Shown here: positions 42,138-50,757 of the stretch, one piece after another
Layout of the letters: each line of letters starts with the position of its first letter
Position numbering within the stretch: position 1 is the stretch's first letter
Assembly (NCBI GenBank): GCA_963826035.1
Contig: CAWGVZ010000015.1
Location: 744,001-808,000, forward strand
Reading direction: 5' to 3'
Source of the DNA: Actinophytocola sp963826035
GTDB lineage: Bacteria > Actinomycetota > Actinomycetes > Mycobacteriales > Pseudonocardiaceae
Length of the DNA stretch: 64,000 nt
Translations under genes and position numbers: made by a program
The notes under the pieces: model-generated
Database searches by the model: none
What the model was told of the DNA's origin: nothing
The model's input: only the letters and a program-made list of their open reading frames with translations

Positions 42138-42973
42138 GGGGTCACCGCCGACACGGGGTGCGTCTCGTCCCACGGGCCGAGTTCGGGCACGGCGTCGAGC
42201 AACGCCCGCGTGTAGGGGTCGCGGGGATGCTCGGCGATCTGCTCGACCTCGCCGGACTCGACGAACCGGCCGTCGCGCATGACGTGGATCCGGTCGGAGA
42301 CCAACCGGGCGACGCCGAGGTCGTGGGTGATCATCAGGATGCCGATGCCCGTGCGTTCCTGGAGGTCCAGCAACAGGTCGAGGATGCCCGCCTGGACCGT
42401 CACGTCGAGTGCCGACGTCGGTTCGTCGGCCACCAGCAGCGCCGGCTCGGCCGCCAGCGCGATCGCGATCAGCACCCGCTGCAGCTGGCCGCCGGAAAGC
42501 TGGTGCGGGTAGGCACGCCAGCGGCGGTCCGGCTCGGCGAGCTGAACCTGGCGCAGCAGCGCGACTCCGCGCTCGCGGGCCTCGGTCCTGGACAGCCCCC
42601 GGTGCCGCAGCCGCACCGCCTCACCGAGCTGCCGGCCGATCGTGTGCACCGGGCTGAGCGCGGTCATCGGGTCCTGCGGCACCAGCGAGGCGAGGCGCCC
42701 GCGTACCAGCTTGGCAGCGGCAGGCTCAGCGACGACGTCAGTGCCTTCGAACCGCACCGAACCGGACATGACGGCAAGGCCTTCGGGCAGCAGCCGCAGC
42801 AGTCCCATGGCGGTCGTCGACTTTCCCGAGCCGGACTCGCCGATCAGGGTGACCGTCTCGCCCCGGTCGACCGTGAAGTCGACCCCGTCGACCGCCCGCA
42901 CGATGCCCGCGGGCGTGATCAGCTCGATGCGCAGATCCTCGACTTCGAGCAGTGGTATTTCAAGCAACGGCAT
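42134..42973 (-). CDS. Peptide/nickel-type ABC transporter ATPase (DppD/OppD-type)
   Basis: 279 residues from ATG 42971-42973. Walker A GESGSGKST, signature LSGGQLQRVLIAIALA and Walker B LLVADEPTSALDV. VVRxx-type spacing and the C-terminal DPYTRALLDAVPEL are typical of DppD. The start overlaps the permease stop (ATGA type). Confidence 0.92.
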   Translation of the reverse strand: MPLLEIPLLEVEDLRIELITPAGIVRAVDGVDFTVDRGETVTLIGESGSGKSTTAMGLLRLLPEGLAVMSGSVRFEGTDVVAEPAAAKLVRGRLASLVPQDPMTALSPVHTIGRQLGEAVRLRHRGLSRTEARERGVALLRQVQLAEPDRRWRAYPHQLSGGQLQRVLIAIALAAEPALLVADEPTSALDVTVQAGILDLLLDLQERTGIGILMITHDLGVARLVSDRIHVMRDGRFVESGEVEQIAEHPRDPYTRALLDAVPELGPWDETHPVSAVTP

Positions 42974-43866
42974 CAGTTCTCCGCCTTCCTGCCGCGGCGG
43001 GTCCGGTCCCGCAGGGCGTCGCCCAGGAGGTTGACCCCGACCACGAGGAGCACGATGACGAGGCCGGGCAACGTGATCAGCCACCACGACGTGGTGATGT
43101 AGTCCTGGCCGTCGGAGATGATCCGGCCCCAGGTGGCGAACGGGCGCTGCGGTCCGGCGCCCAGGTAGCTCAGCGCGCTTTCGAGCAGGACCGCCTGTGC
43201 CAGCAGGAGCAACACGACCAGGCTGGCGGGACGCACCACGTTCGGCAGGACGTGCCGGGCGAGGATCCCGAGGTGGCGCAGGCCGAGTACGCGTGCGGCG
43301 GCCACATAGGGTTTCTCCCGTTCCACCAGTACCAGCGAGCGGGTCAGCCGGGCGACCTCCGGCCACTGGGCGATCGCGATCACGAAGGTGATCACCGGGA
43401 CCGACGGGCCGAACAGCGCCACCACGAGCAGCAGCATCATGAGCAGTGGCAAGGAAAGCTGGGCTTCCAGCAACCGGGACACCACCGCGTCGACCCAGCC
43501 GCCGAAGTAACCGGCCGCCGAGCCGGCGAGGATGCCGATGACGCCGGACACCAGCACCGCCAGCACGCCGATGGTGAGCGACACCTGACCGCCGTGCAGC
43601 ACCCGGGACAGCAGGTCGCGGCCGAGTTGGTCGGTGCCGAACAGGTGGCCGTCGGTCAGCGGCGGCAGCCGGCGGTTCCCGAGGTCCTGGTCGTCGGGAC
43701 CGGCGAGGGGGAGCCAGCCGGCGAGCAGGATCGGCAGGACCACCACCAGGGTGCAGAGGGAGCCGACCCAGAGCTTGAGCCGAATGGCCCGCCTGCGCCG
43801 GGTCGCGGTCGCCGCGGCCAGTGTCTTCCTGGTGACCGCACTGGGGCGGTCCGCCACCGTGGTCAT
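42973..43866 (-). CDS. Peptide/nickel-type ABC transporter permease (DppC-type)
   Basis: 297 residues from ATG 43864-43866. N-terminal cytoplasmic arm rich in Ala/Arg, then 5-6 membrane segments. Family signatures: HLFGTDQLGRDLLSRVLHGG and the EAA loop YVAAARVLGLRHLGILARHV (each 20 residues). Overlaps both neighbours by a few nt. Confidence 0.92.
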   Translation of the reverse strand: MTTVADRPSAVTRKTLAAATATRRRRAIRLKLWVGSLCTLVVVLPILLAGWLPLAGPDDQDLGNRRLPPLTDGHLFGTDQLGRDLLSRVLHGGQVSLTIGVLAVLVSGVIGILAGSAAGYFGGWVDAVVSRLLEAQLSLPLLMMLLLVVALFGPSVPVITFVIAIAQWPEVARLTRSLVLVEREKPYVAAARVLGLRHLGILARHVLPNVVRPASLVVLLLLAQAVLLESALSYLGAGPQRPFATWGRIISDGQDYITTSWWLITLPGLVIVLLVVGVNLLGDALRDRTRRGRKAEN

Positions 43867-44798
43867 GTGGTCACCGCCTTTCCGAGACGCACCCGCGGAT
43901 CCAGCAGCGGGTAGGAGATGTCGATGAGGAGCTGGACGAGGATGGCCAGGGCGGCGGTGACCAGCACGGTCGCCTGGATGAGCGGGTAGTCGCGGGTCTC
44001 GAGCGCCCGCACCACGAGCGAGCCGACCCCGGGCCACGCGAAGACGACCTCCACCACGACCACACCGTTGAGCAGTGCGGCGAAGCGGGTGCCGAGCGCG
44101 GTCAGCACGGGGATGATCGAGTTGCCCATGCCGTAGCGCCAGACGAGGGCACGTTCGGAGATCCCGCGCGACCGGGCCACCGTGAGGTAGGGCGCCGCGA
44201 GCGCCGTTCCCATCTCGCGTCGCACCAACCGGGAGATCAGCGCGATCTGCAGGATCGCCACGGTGATCGCCGGCAGCACGAGACCGCCCCACGTGGTGAA
44301 CCCGGACGCGGGCAGGACCGGCAGCACGACCGCGAACCCGGTCAGCAGCATGACGCCGGTCCAGAAGTCCGGCATGGACTGCCCGGCGATGGTCGCCACG
44401 TTGACGCCGATCTCGCGGCGGGTGTCGGCCCGTCGCGCCATCCACGCGCCGAGCGGGATGGCGATCACCGTGGTCAGCAGGATCGCGGTGATCGCCAGGG
44501 TCATGGTGTACGGCAGCCGGCCGAGCACGACGTCGAGCGCGGGCTGGCGGAACGAGTAGCTGGTCCCGAGGTCTCCCTCCAGCAGGCCGCGCAGGAAGAC
44601 CCAGTACTGGGACAGCACCGATTCGCCCAGCCCCAACTGTTCGCGGACGCGGTCGAGCTCCTCCGGGGACGCGGCCGGGCCCGCGTAGGCCGCGGCCGGG
44701 TCGCCCGGCGCGAGCCGGACCAGCACGAACACCGCGGAGATCGTCAGGAAGATGGTGAGCAGGCTCTGGCCGATGCGGCGCGTGAGGTAGCGGGTCAC
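43863..44798 (-). CDS. Peptide/nickel-type ABC transporter permease (DppB-type)
   Basis: 311 residues from GTG 44796-44798. N-terminal MTRYLTRRIGQSLLTIFL-type signal-anchor, LAPGDPAAAYAG, EAA loop YLTVARSRGISERALVWRYG and final FAWPGVGSLVVRALETRDYP, all typical of DppB. It starts 3 nt after the receptor gene's stop. Confidence 0.92.
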   Translation of the reverse strand: MTRYLTRRIGQSLLTIFLTISAVFVLVRLAPGDPAAAYAGPAASPEELDRVREQLGLGESVLSQYWVFLRGLLEGDLGTSYSFRQPALDVVLGRLPYTMTLAITAILLTTVIAIPLGAWMARRADTRREIGVNVATIAGQSMPDFWTGVMLLTGFAVVLPVLPASGFTTWGGLVLPAITVAILQIALISRLVRREMGTALAAPYLTVARSRGISERALVWRYGMGNSIIPVLTALGTRFAALLNGVVVVEVVFAWPGVGSLVVRALETRDYPLIQATVLVTAALAILVQLLIDISYPLLDPRVRLGKAVTT

Positions 44799-44801
44799 GG
44801 C

Positions 44802-46373
44802 TCAGTCCTCCACGCGCACGGTGTCGAGGTCGTAGGAGTTGATGGACTCGAGGCGCACGCCGTGCACCCGGGTCCGCCGCGCGAGCACCACGGTCGGCAC
44901 GAACGCCCACAGGCACGGCCACGTGTCCCAGATGGCCTGCTGGGCTTCGGTGATCAGCTGGGTGCCGCGTGCCGGGTCGATCTCGGCGGCGGCCGACGCG
45001 ACCAGCTCGGCGACCTCCGGCACCACGTACCCCTGGTAGGTGTCGCGGTTGACTTCCTTCTCCGGCGTGCCGCCGTACATGCCGATCAGCGAGGTGATCG
45101 CCTGCCCGGTGGGGCCGGGGTAGCCGTTGCCGAGCACGTCCCAGTCGCCGCCGCGGCCCTGCCGCCACTGCAGGATGTTGCCGCCGGGCTCGAACTGCTG
45201 CAGCTCGGCGTTCACTCCCACCGTGCGGAGCATCTCCAGCACGGCCTCCATGACCGAGGTGTCCGCCGGGAACTCGCCGGACTCCCAGATGATCTTGAGC
45301 TTGAGATCGCGGACGCCGAGCGAGTCCAGCAGCGCGCGGGACTTGCCAGGGTCGTAGGCGTAGGTGCCGGTGCGGACCGCGCCGGACAGCGCCATCGGGA
45401 CGACGCCCTCGGCCGGGGCCGCCGAGCCGGCGAGCACGTCGATCAGCGCGTCGCCGTCGATCGCGTACGACAGCGCCTGCCGCACCCGCGCATCGGCGAG
45501 CGGATGTCCTCTTGGCTTGCGGAAGTTGAAGAACAGCTGGTTGATCCGCGTGCCCGGAACGCGCTCGATCGCGACTCCGGGCAGCCCGGTCAGCTGGTCG
45601 GCCGAGTCGGGGGTGATGGAGTCGATGACGTCCAGTTCGCCGCTGCGGATGGAGATCACGCGGCTGGACTCCTCCGGCACGAACCGCACGCGGACGGCGC
45701 GCACCGGCGTCGGCCGTCCCCAGTAGTTCTCGTTGCGCTCCAACGTGTAGTCGCCGGTGCCGCCGTTGGCCGCGGTGACCACGTAGGGGCCGGAGCCCAG
45801 CCCGTCGGACAGCTCCTCCGGGCGGTTGGCGGCGGCCGGCGTGATGAGGATGTTGGCCATCAGCAGGTCGAGGATCGGCACCGGGCGCGCCGTCTCCAGG
45901 AGGAAACTCCGGTCGTCCACTGGGGACACGGTGGGCAGCTCGGGAAACAGGCCGAGGATGAAGGACCCGTTGACCTGTCCGTACATCCGCAGCGCGGTGG
46001 CGACGTCCTCGACCGTCACCGGGCTGCCGTCGGAGTAGTGCACGTCCGGCCGCAACCGCACGGTCCACTGGGTGGGGGCGGTCCGTTCGAACCGTTCCGC
46101 GAGCACCAGTTTCGCGTTCATCTCCGTGTCGATCCGGGTCAGCGCCTGGCGTACCCCGCGCTGCACGGTGACGGCGGCGTCGAACTGGTTGAGCTTGTTG
46201 TCGAGGCTGACGAGCGACCGGTTCAGGCCTAGGGTCAGTGAACCCGGGCTCGCCGCGCCGGTCGGCCCCGCGCAGGCGGTGAGTGGCGCCAGTGCGGCAC
46301 CGGCCCCGACCGCGAGCCCGGCGCGGAGCAGAGAACGGCGGCTGAGTGCGGCACCGCTTCCGAAACGGGTCAT
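44802..46373 (-). CDS. ABC transporter substrate-binding lipoprotein (SBP_bac_5)
   Basis: 523 residues from ATG 46371-46373. Tat-like LSRRSLLRAG plus lipobox LTAC (near residue 33), so a lipoprotein exported folded. SBP_bac_5 signatures: VRLRPDVHYSDGSPVTVEDV, GSGPYVV, NENYWG and PLADARVRQALSYAIDGDAL. This receptor family also binds oligosaccharides and opine-like compounds, so the ligand need not be a peptide. First gene of the nine-gene operon, divergent from the kinase gene. Confidence 0.92.
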   Translation of the reverse strand: MTRFGSGAALSRRSLLRAGLAVGAGAALAPLTACAGPTGAASPGSLTLGLNRSLVSLDNKLNQFDAAVTVQRGVRQALTRIDTEMNAKLVLAERFERTAPTQWTVRLRPDVHYSDGSPVTVEDVATALRMYGQVNGSFILGLFPELPTVSPVDDRSFLLETARPVPILDLLMANILITPAAANRPEELSDGLGSGPYVVTAANGGTGDYTLERNENYWGRPTPVRAVRVRFVPEESSRVISIRSGELDVIDSITPDSADQLTGLPGVAIERVPGTRINQLFFNFRKPRGHPLADARVRQALSYAIDGDALIDVLAGSAAPAEGVVPMALSGAVRTGTYAYDPGKSRALLDSLGVRDLKLKIIWESGEFPADTSVMEAVLEMLRTVGVNAELQQFEPGGNILQWRQGRGGDWDVLGNGYPGPTGQAITSLIGMYGGTPEKEVNRDTYQGYVVPEVAELVASAAAEIDPARGTQLITEAQQAIWDTWPCLWAFVPTVVLARRTRVHGVRLESINSYDLDTVRVED

Positions 46374-46422
46374 CGTCGACCTCTCCCGTGTCCAGCGTTG
46401 TGAGAGACACACTGGCATCGCT

Positions 46423-46457
46423 GCGCGAAATGCGCAACCAGTTCGCGCGAAACGCGC
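46423..46457. promoter_or_regulatory. DeoR-type operator repeats in the divergent promoter
   Basis: GCGCGAAATGCGC (46423-46435) and GCGCGAAACGCGC (46445-46457) are direct repeats 22 bp apart, each partly palindromic. They lie between the receptor gene (start 46373) and the kinase gene (start 46497). The deoR gene in the kinase operon is the natural candidate regulator. Confidence 0.55.
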
Positions 46458-46496
46458 GGCGTATGCCATAGTCGAACTGTGGGTAAGGAGGTGACC

Positions 46497-47681
46497 ATGA
46501 GCATTGACGGTGACTTTGGGCAGTTCGCGGTGGCCGACGACCTATCTGGCGCGGCCGAGACGGCGATGGCGCTAAGTATGCGTGGAACGCGCAGTGTAGT
46601 GCTCCTGGCACCGCGCCCTCATCCCGCCGACGTGGTCGTGGTCGACCTCGACACCCGCGCCCAGCCACCCGCGATGGCCGCCCGTGCCGTGGCCGACGCC
46701 CTTGCGCACGCCCGGCCGGGGGACCGGGTGTTCAAGAAGATCGATTCGCTGCTGCGCGGCAACGTGGCGGCCGAGGTCGGCGCGCTGGCGGACGCGGGCT
46801 ACGGCGTGGTGCTGACTCCCGCGCTCCCCGTCGCCCGGCGCACGGTCACGGCCGGCGTGCCGCACGTGGACGGGGTGCCGCTGCACGAAACCGACGCCTG
46901 GCGCGCGGAACGCGCGGCACCACCGCGGTCGGTCGCTTCCGTATTGGCACCCGCCTCGGTCCTTTCTCTTGGTATCGACGAGGTGCGCGGCCCCGGACTC
47001 GCCGAGACGTTCGCCGGGGTGGCGGGCACCGGGCGGATCGTGGTCTGTGACGCGGAGACGGACGCCGACCTCGACGCCATCGCACTCGCCGCCGCGTCGC
47101 CAGGCCTGGCGCTGGCCGGCTCGGGTGGTCTCGCGGCCGCAGTGGGCCGAGCGCGGCCCCCCGGCGGGCCTGGTGCACCGAACGACGCTTTCGGTGCATT
47201 GCCTGCTGGACCGGCCGCGCCCGTGCTCGTCGTTGTGGGTACCGCAGAACCCGTTGCGGCGGAACAGGTCTCCCTGCTCGACGGGTTCACCGTGCACTCA
47301 CTGCCGGCCGGCGGTCTCGCCGAGGGGCCGGTGCCGGTCCCGCCGATCTCCGGGCCCTCGGTGCTCCGCGTCGATCCGGGCGACCACGTCGATCCCGGCC
47401 GGGGTCGTGCCGTGTCCGAAGGGTTGGCCGCCACGGTGGCGGCCTTGCCCGGTCCCCTGGAGCTGGTCCTCATCGGCGGGGAGACCGCGCGCCGTGTCCT
47501 GGACGCGCTCGGCGTCGACCTGATCGAACCCCTCGACCAGATTCACCATGGCGCCGTCCGTTCCCGGCTGCCGGGTGGCGGCACGGTCGTCACCCGCCCC
47601 GGCAGCTTCGGCGGGCCCGACTCCCTGGTGCGGATCGTGCGCGCACTGCTTGCTCCCGAAACCGAAAGGCAGCTCCTGTGA
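46497..47681 (+). CDS. DUF1537 four-carbon acid sugar kinase
   Basis: 394 residues. ATG 46497 is fixed by TAAGGAGG 6 nt upstream. A GTG at 46479 is in frame but has no site. N-terminal ADDLSGAAETA and FKKIDSLLRGN are DUF1537 signatures (substrate domain). LALAGSGGLAAAVGRA leads to the interdomain linker, and the C-terminal nucleotide domain has LIGGETARRVLDAL and RPGSFGGPDSLVRI. Characterised members phosphorylate D-threonate, erythronate or related acids. The linker holds APNDAFGALP from an inserted palindromic repeat (47162-47200). Coupled to the PdxA-family gene by GTGA. Confidence 0.88.
   Translation: MSIDGDFGQFAVADDLSGAAETAMALSMRGTRSVVLLAPRPHPADVVVVDLDTRAQPPAMAARAVADALAHARPGDRVFKKIDSLLRGNVAAEVGALADAGYGVVLTPALPVARRTVTAGVPHVDGVPLHETDAWRAERAAPPRSVASVLAPASVLSLGIDEVRGPGLAETFAGVAGTGRIVVCDAETDADLDAIALAAASPGLALAGSGGLAAAVGRARPPGGPGAPNDAFGALPAGPAAPVLVVVGTAEPVAAEQVSLLDGFTVHSLPAGGLAEGPVPVPPISGPSVLRVDPGDHVDPGRGRAVSEGLAATVAALPGPLELVLIGGETARRVLDALGVDLIEPLDQIHHGAVRSRLPGGGTVVTRPGSFGGPDSLVRIVRALLAPETERQLL
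47162..47200 (+). repeat. NDAFGAL palindromic repeat inside the kinase gene
   Basis: CTGGTGCACCGAACGACGCT and the following TTCGGTGC match 1224-1250 exactly. The flanking GGCGGG is also shared. Inserted in frame between the two kinase domains, it encodes GAPNDAFGALP without stopping translation. Confidence 0.8.
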
Positions 47682-48703
47682 ACTCCGTCAGCGCGCCCGG
47701 CCAGCCCCCTGCCCTCCCGATCGTCGCGCTCACCATGGGCGACGGGGCCGGTATCGGCCCGGAGGTGATCGTGCCGGCGGTGCTCGACCCCGCCACCTTG
47801 GCCGTGTGCCGCCCGGTCGTGATCGGGGACGCGCGGCGGCTGCGACAGGCCGCCGACATCGTGGGCGCCGACGCGGACGTCGTGCCGGTCATCGAACCCG
47901 CGGCGGCCGTCTTCGATGATCGCCGGGTCAACGTGCTCGACCTCGGCCTGCTGCCCACCGACCTGCCGTGGGGCGAACTCTCGGCCGTCGCGGGAGAAGC
48001 GGCCTACCAATACGTCCGGGTGGCCGCCGAACTGGCGCTGTCCGGCGCGGTCCACGGCATCTGCACCGCCCCGCTCAACAAGGAGGCGCTGCACGCGGCC
48101 GGGCACCGGTACCCGGGCCACACCGAGCTGCTGGCCCACCTCACGGGCGTCGACGAGGTTTCGATGATGCTGTCCACGCCCAGGGTTAAGGTCATCCACG
48201 TGACCACTCACCTCGGGCTGATCGACGCCATCGCCCGGATCGAGCCGGGACTGGTCGAGCGCACCGTCCGGCGGGGGCACGAGGCGCTGGTGCGGGCGGG
48301 TAACCCGCGGCCGGTGATCGGCGTGTGCGGGATCAACCCGCACGCGGGGGAGAACGGTCTGTTCGGCTACGGCGAGGAGGAGGAGAAGATCGTGCCGGCG
48401 TTGGAGTCCCTTCGTGCACAAGGGATCGACGCGCGGGGCCCGCTGCCCGCCGACACGGCGTTCTTCCTCGCCGGCCGCGGCGACTACGACCTGATCGTCG
48501 CGATGTACCACGACCAGGGGCACGGTCCGGTCAAGGTGCTGGGCATCGAGGCCGGGGTGAACCTGACGGTCGGGCTGCCGGTGATCCGCACGTCGGTCGA
48601 CCACGGCACCGCGTTCGACATCGCCGGCACCGGGAAGGCGGATCCGCAGAGCATGGTGGAGGCGCTGCGGCAGGCGGCCGAACTGGCGGCGGGGCCCGCA
48701 TGA
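47678..48703 (+). CDS. PdxA-family dehydrogenase (4-phospho-threonate/erythronate type)
   Basis: 341 residues from GTG 47678 (overlaps the kinase TGA). MGDGAGIGPEV, APLNKEALHAAGHRYPGHTE (two metal-site and substrate segments), THLGL, YHDQGHGPVKVLG and SVDHGTAFDIAG match the PdxA fold, with the conserved His residues for the divalent metal. Paired with DUF1537 kinases, PdxA homologues oxidise and decarboxylate 4-phospho-D-threonate or erythronate to dihydroxyacetone phosphate. A role in vitamin B6 synthesis is less likely here. Confidence 0.9.
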   Translation: MNSVSAPGQPPALPIVALTMGDGAGIGPEVIVPAVLDPATLAVCRPVVIGDARRLRQAADIVGADADVVPVIEPAAAVFDDRRVNVLDLGLLPTDLPWGELSAVAGEAAYQYVRVAAELALSGAVHGICTAPLNKEALHAAGHRYPGHTELLAHLTGVDEVSMMLSTPRVKVIHVTTHLGLIDAIARIEPGLVERTVRRGHEALVRAGNPRPVIGVCGINPHAGENGLFGYGEEEEKIVPALESLRAQGIDARGPLPADTAFFLAGRGDYDLIVAMYHDQGHGPVKVLGIEAGVNLTVGLPVIRTSVDHGTAFDIAGTGKADPQSMVEALRQAAELAAGPA

Positions 48704-49473
48704 CAAGTGCTGTCGGCTCGCGGGAGCGCCGCGACCAGATCGTGCGCCTGGCCACCGAGGCCGGGCTGGCGAGCGTCGACGAGCTGTCCACCATGTTCGG
48801 CGTCACGCCGTCGACCATCCGGCGCGACCTGGCGCTGCTGACCAGCGAGGGCCGGCTGGCCCGGACCTACGGCGGCGCGATCGCCGTGAACGCCCATCCG
48901 GAATCGTCGCTGCGGCAACGCATCGGCGAGAGCTTCGACGCCAAGCGCGCGATCGCCGCGTGGGCGGCCAAGCAGATCCAGACGGGGGAGACCATCCTGC
49001 TGGACGCCGGCTCCACGGTCGGCGCACTCGCCCACGAGCTGCGCACGGCCGAGCTGCTGACCGTGGCGACCACCGGCATGACCGCGCTACAGGAACTCGC
49101 GGACGTCGAGTCGGTACACGTGGAATGCCTGGGTGGCACCCTGCGCCCGCTGAGCCAGGGATTCGTCGGGCCACTGACCGAGTCGGCACTGGAGCGGATG
49201 ACCTTCGACCGGGTGTTCCTCGGCACCGACGGCATCAACGCGGACGGCGACATCTGCGAGGCCGACCTGCGCCAGACCCGTCTCAAGGAACTGATGGCCC
49301 GCCGCGCCGACAAGGTCTACGTGCTGGCCCACGCCGCGAAGCTCAACCACCGCCCGTTCCACGCGTGGGCGACCTTGCCGTTGCCGTGGACGCTGGTCAC
49401 CGAGAGCGCGGCGGACGGCGACGTGGTGGAACGGTTGCGTGGCAAGGGAATCGACGTGGTGGTCACCGCCTGA
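48700..49473 (+). CDS. DeoR-family transcriptional regulator
   Basis: 257 residues from ATG 48700 (ATGA overlap). N-terminal HTH: VDELSTMFGVTPSTIRRDLA and EGRLARTYGGAI, the DeoR signature. The C-terminal DeoRC sugar-phosphate sensor domain has LLDAGSTVGALAHEL, LGGTLRPLSQGFVGP and TDGINADGDICEADL. Third gene of the kinase-pdxA unit. It probably senses a phosphorylated intermediate and acts at 46423-46457. Confidence 0.92.
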   Translation: MTSAVGSRERRDQIVRLATEAGLASVDELSTMFGVTPSTIRRDLALLTSEGRLARTYGGAIAVNAHPESSLRQRIGESFDAKRAIAAWAAKQIQTGETILLDAGSTVGALAHELRTAELLTVATTGMTALQELADVESVHVECLGGTLRPLSQGFVGPLTESALERMTFDRVFLGTDGINADGDICEADLRQTRLKELMARRADKVYVLAHAAKLNHRPFHAWATLPLPWTLVTESAADGDVVERLRGKGIDVVVTA

Positions 49474-49494
49474 CCCACCTTGGTCCGGCCCGTC

Positions 49495-49554
49495 GAATGC
49501 CTGGAAGGCGTCATTCCTGACGCTCAACGTCAGCAAGGCGTCGTTCCAGGCATG
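49495..49554. repeat. Palindromic repeat, copy 2 (opposite orientation)
   Basis: Reverse complement of 27138-27195 with a single mismatch over about 57 nt (GGCGTCATTCC in place of GGCGTCGTTCC). Lies 21 nt past the deoR stop. The remaining gap to 49635 shows no gene. Confidence 0.85.
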
Positions 49555-49635
49555 CCACGCCGTGCGTGACCCGCCAACTCGTCCGGTCTGCCGGACAGTT
49601 CCACTTCGTGGCGTACCGAACGTCCCGACGATCCG

Positions 49636-50751
49636 CTAGAGCAGCGTCCACCGCTGGTTGGCCTGGCCGTTGCAGGTCCACAGGACGAGCTTCGTGCCGT
49701 TGCCGGTGGCTTGTCCGTTGGCGTCCAGGCACAGGTTGGACTGCACGCCGGTGATGGTGCCGTCGGCGTTGACGTTCCATTGCTGGTTGGCCTGTCCGCT
49801 GCAGTCCCAGATGATCACCTGGGTGCCGTTGGTCGTTCCGCGGCCGGAGGCGTCGAGGCATTTGGTGCCGTTGAACAACAGTTGCCGGTTCGGGGTGCGG
49901 GTCCAGGACTGGTTGGCGCCACCGGCGCAGTCCCACAGCTGCACCTGGGTGCCGTTGGCGGTCGTCCCGTTCGGCACGTCCACACAGCGACCCGACTGCG
50001 TGCCGACGATTCGCTGGCCCGGCGTGCCGCCGGGATCGCCGATGCTTCCGGGAACGGAGCGCAGTGCGGCGAACCAGGTGGCCGCCATCTTGTCGTAGCC
50101 GGTGGCCGTGGGATGGACGCCGTCGATGAGGTCGGCGGTGGTCAGCGCGGCGTGCATGTCCACCAGGTGCACATGTTTGCCGGCGTTGACCTTGCTCTGC
50201 ACCATGCCGGGGATCGTGGCGTTGAAGGTGCGGACGGCCGCCTCCTGCCCGGAGTTGGCCAGCGGGGTGATGGTGGCGACGAACACCTCGGCCGTAGGTG
50301 CGGCCGCGGTGATGTGGTCGACCAATGTGGACAGTCGGGCCGGCGCTCCCGCGACGTTGAAGTTCTGCAGGATGTCGTTGGTGCCGATGTGCAGCAGCAC
50401 CGTGCGCGGGGTGGTGGCGCGCACCCAGGCGTCGACGCGCGCGTCGATCTGGTCGATGCGCCACCCGGGGTGCCCCTCGTGGTCGTGGTCGCCGAGTCCG
50501 GTGGGACCGTTGAACTGCGAGCCGACGAGGTCCACGCGGTATCCGGCTCCCGTGAACCGCTGCCAGAGCCCGATCCGGTAGCCGCCGGGGACCTGCGTCC
50601 CTTCGGTGATCGAGTCACCCAGCGGCATGACGCGGACGCCACCGTTGGATTCCGCGGCGACCGGGCCGCTGTGCAGCGTCGCACTGGCCACTGTCGCACC
50701 GGCCACCATGGCCAGAGTGGCCGCCACGAGCCGTCGAAGATGTGTTCTCAT
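49636..50751 (-). CDS. Secreted SGNH/GDSL esterase (CE3-like) with CBM13
   Basis: 371 residues from ATG 50749-50751 (GTG 50757 also in frame). Signal peptide, then SGNH blocks: MPLGDSITEG (nucleophile Ser), GTNDILQN (block III) and DGVHPTATGYD (Asp, His). From about residue 245 a ricin-B-type CBM13 with three QxW repeats (NQSWTR, NQQWNV, NQRWTL) and alpha, beta, gamma subunits each with a CLD or CVD motif. CE3 members deacetylate xylan. Downstream of and co-oriented with the GH54 gene, separated by 6 nt. Confidence 0.9.
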   Translation of the reverse strand: MRTHLRRLVAATLAMVAGATVASATLHSGPVAAESNGGVRVMPLGDSITEGTQVPGGYRIGLWQRFTGAGYRVDLVGSQFNGPTGLGDHDHEGHPGWRIDQIDARVDAWVRATTPRTVLLHIGTNDILQNFNVAGAPARLSTLVDHITAAAPTAEVFVATITPLANSGQEAAVRTFNATIPGMVQSKVNAGKHVHLVDMHAALTTADLIDGVHPTATGYDKMAATWFAALRSVPGSIGDPGGTPGQRIVGTQSGRCVDVPNGTTANGTQVQLWDCAGGANQSWTRTPNRQLLFNGTKCLDASGRGTTNGTQVIIWDCSGQANQQWNVNADGTITGVQSNLCLDANGQATGNGTKLVLWTCNGQANQRWTLL

Positions 50752-50757
50752 GGTCAC

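Noticed and set aside
42973..46668. A 1231-residue minus-strand frame covering the permease and receptor genes
   Set aside because: Only the last 297 codons (DppC) are protein-like. The rest is an out-of-frame shadow of the DppB and receptor genes, which have proper domains and starts.
47678..48703. Vitamin B6 biosynthesis pdxA
   Set aside because: Operon with a DUF1537 kinase, DeoR regulator and importer indicates the sugar-acid-phosphate subtype; actinomycetes usually use the PdxST route.
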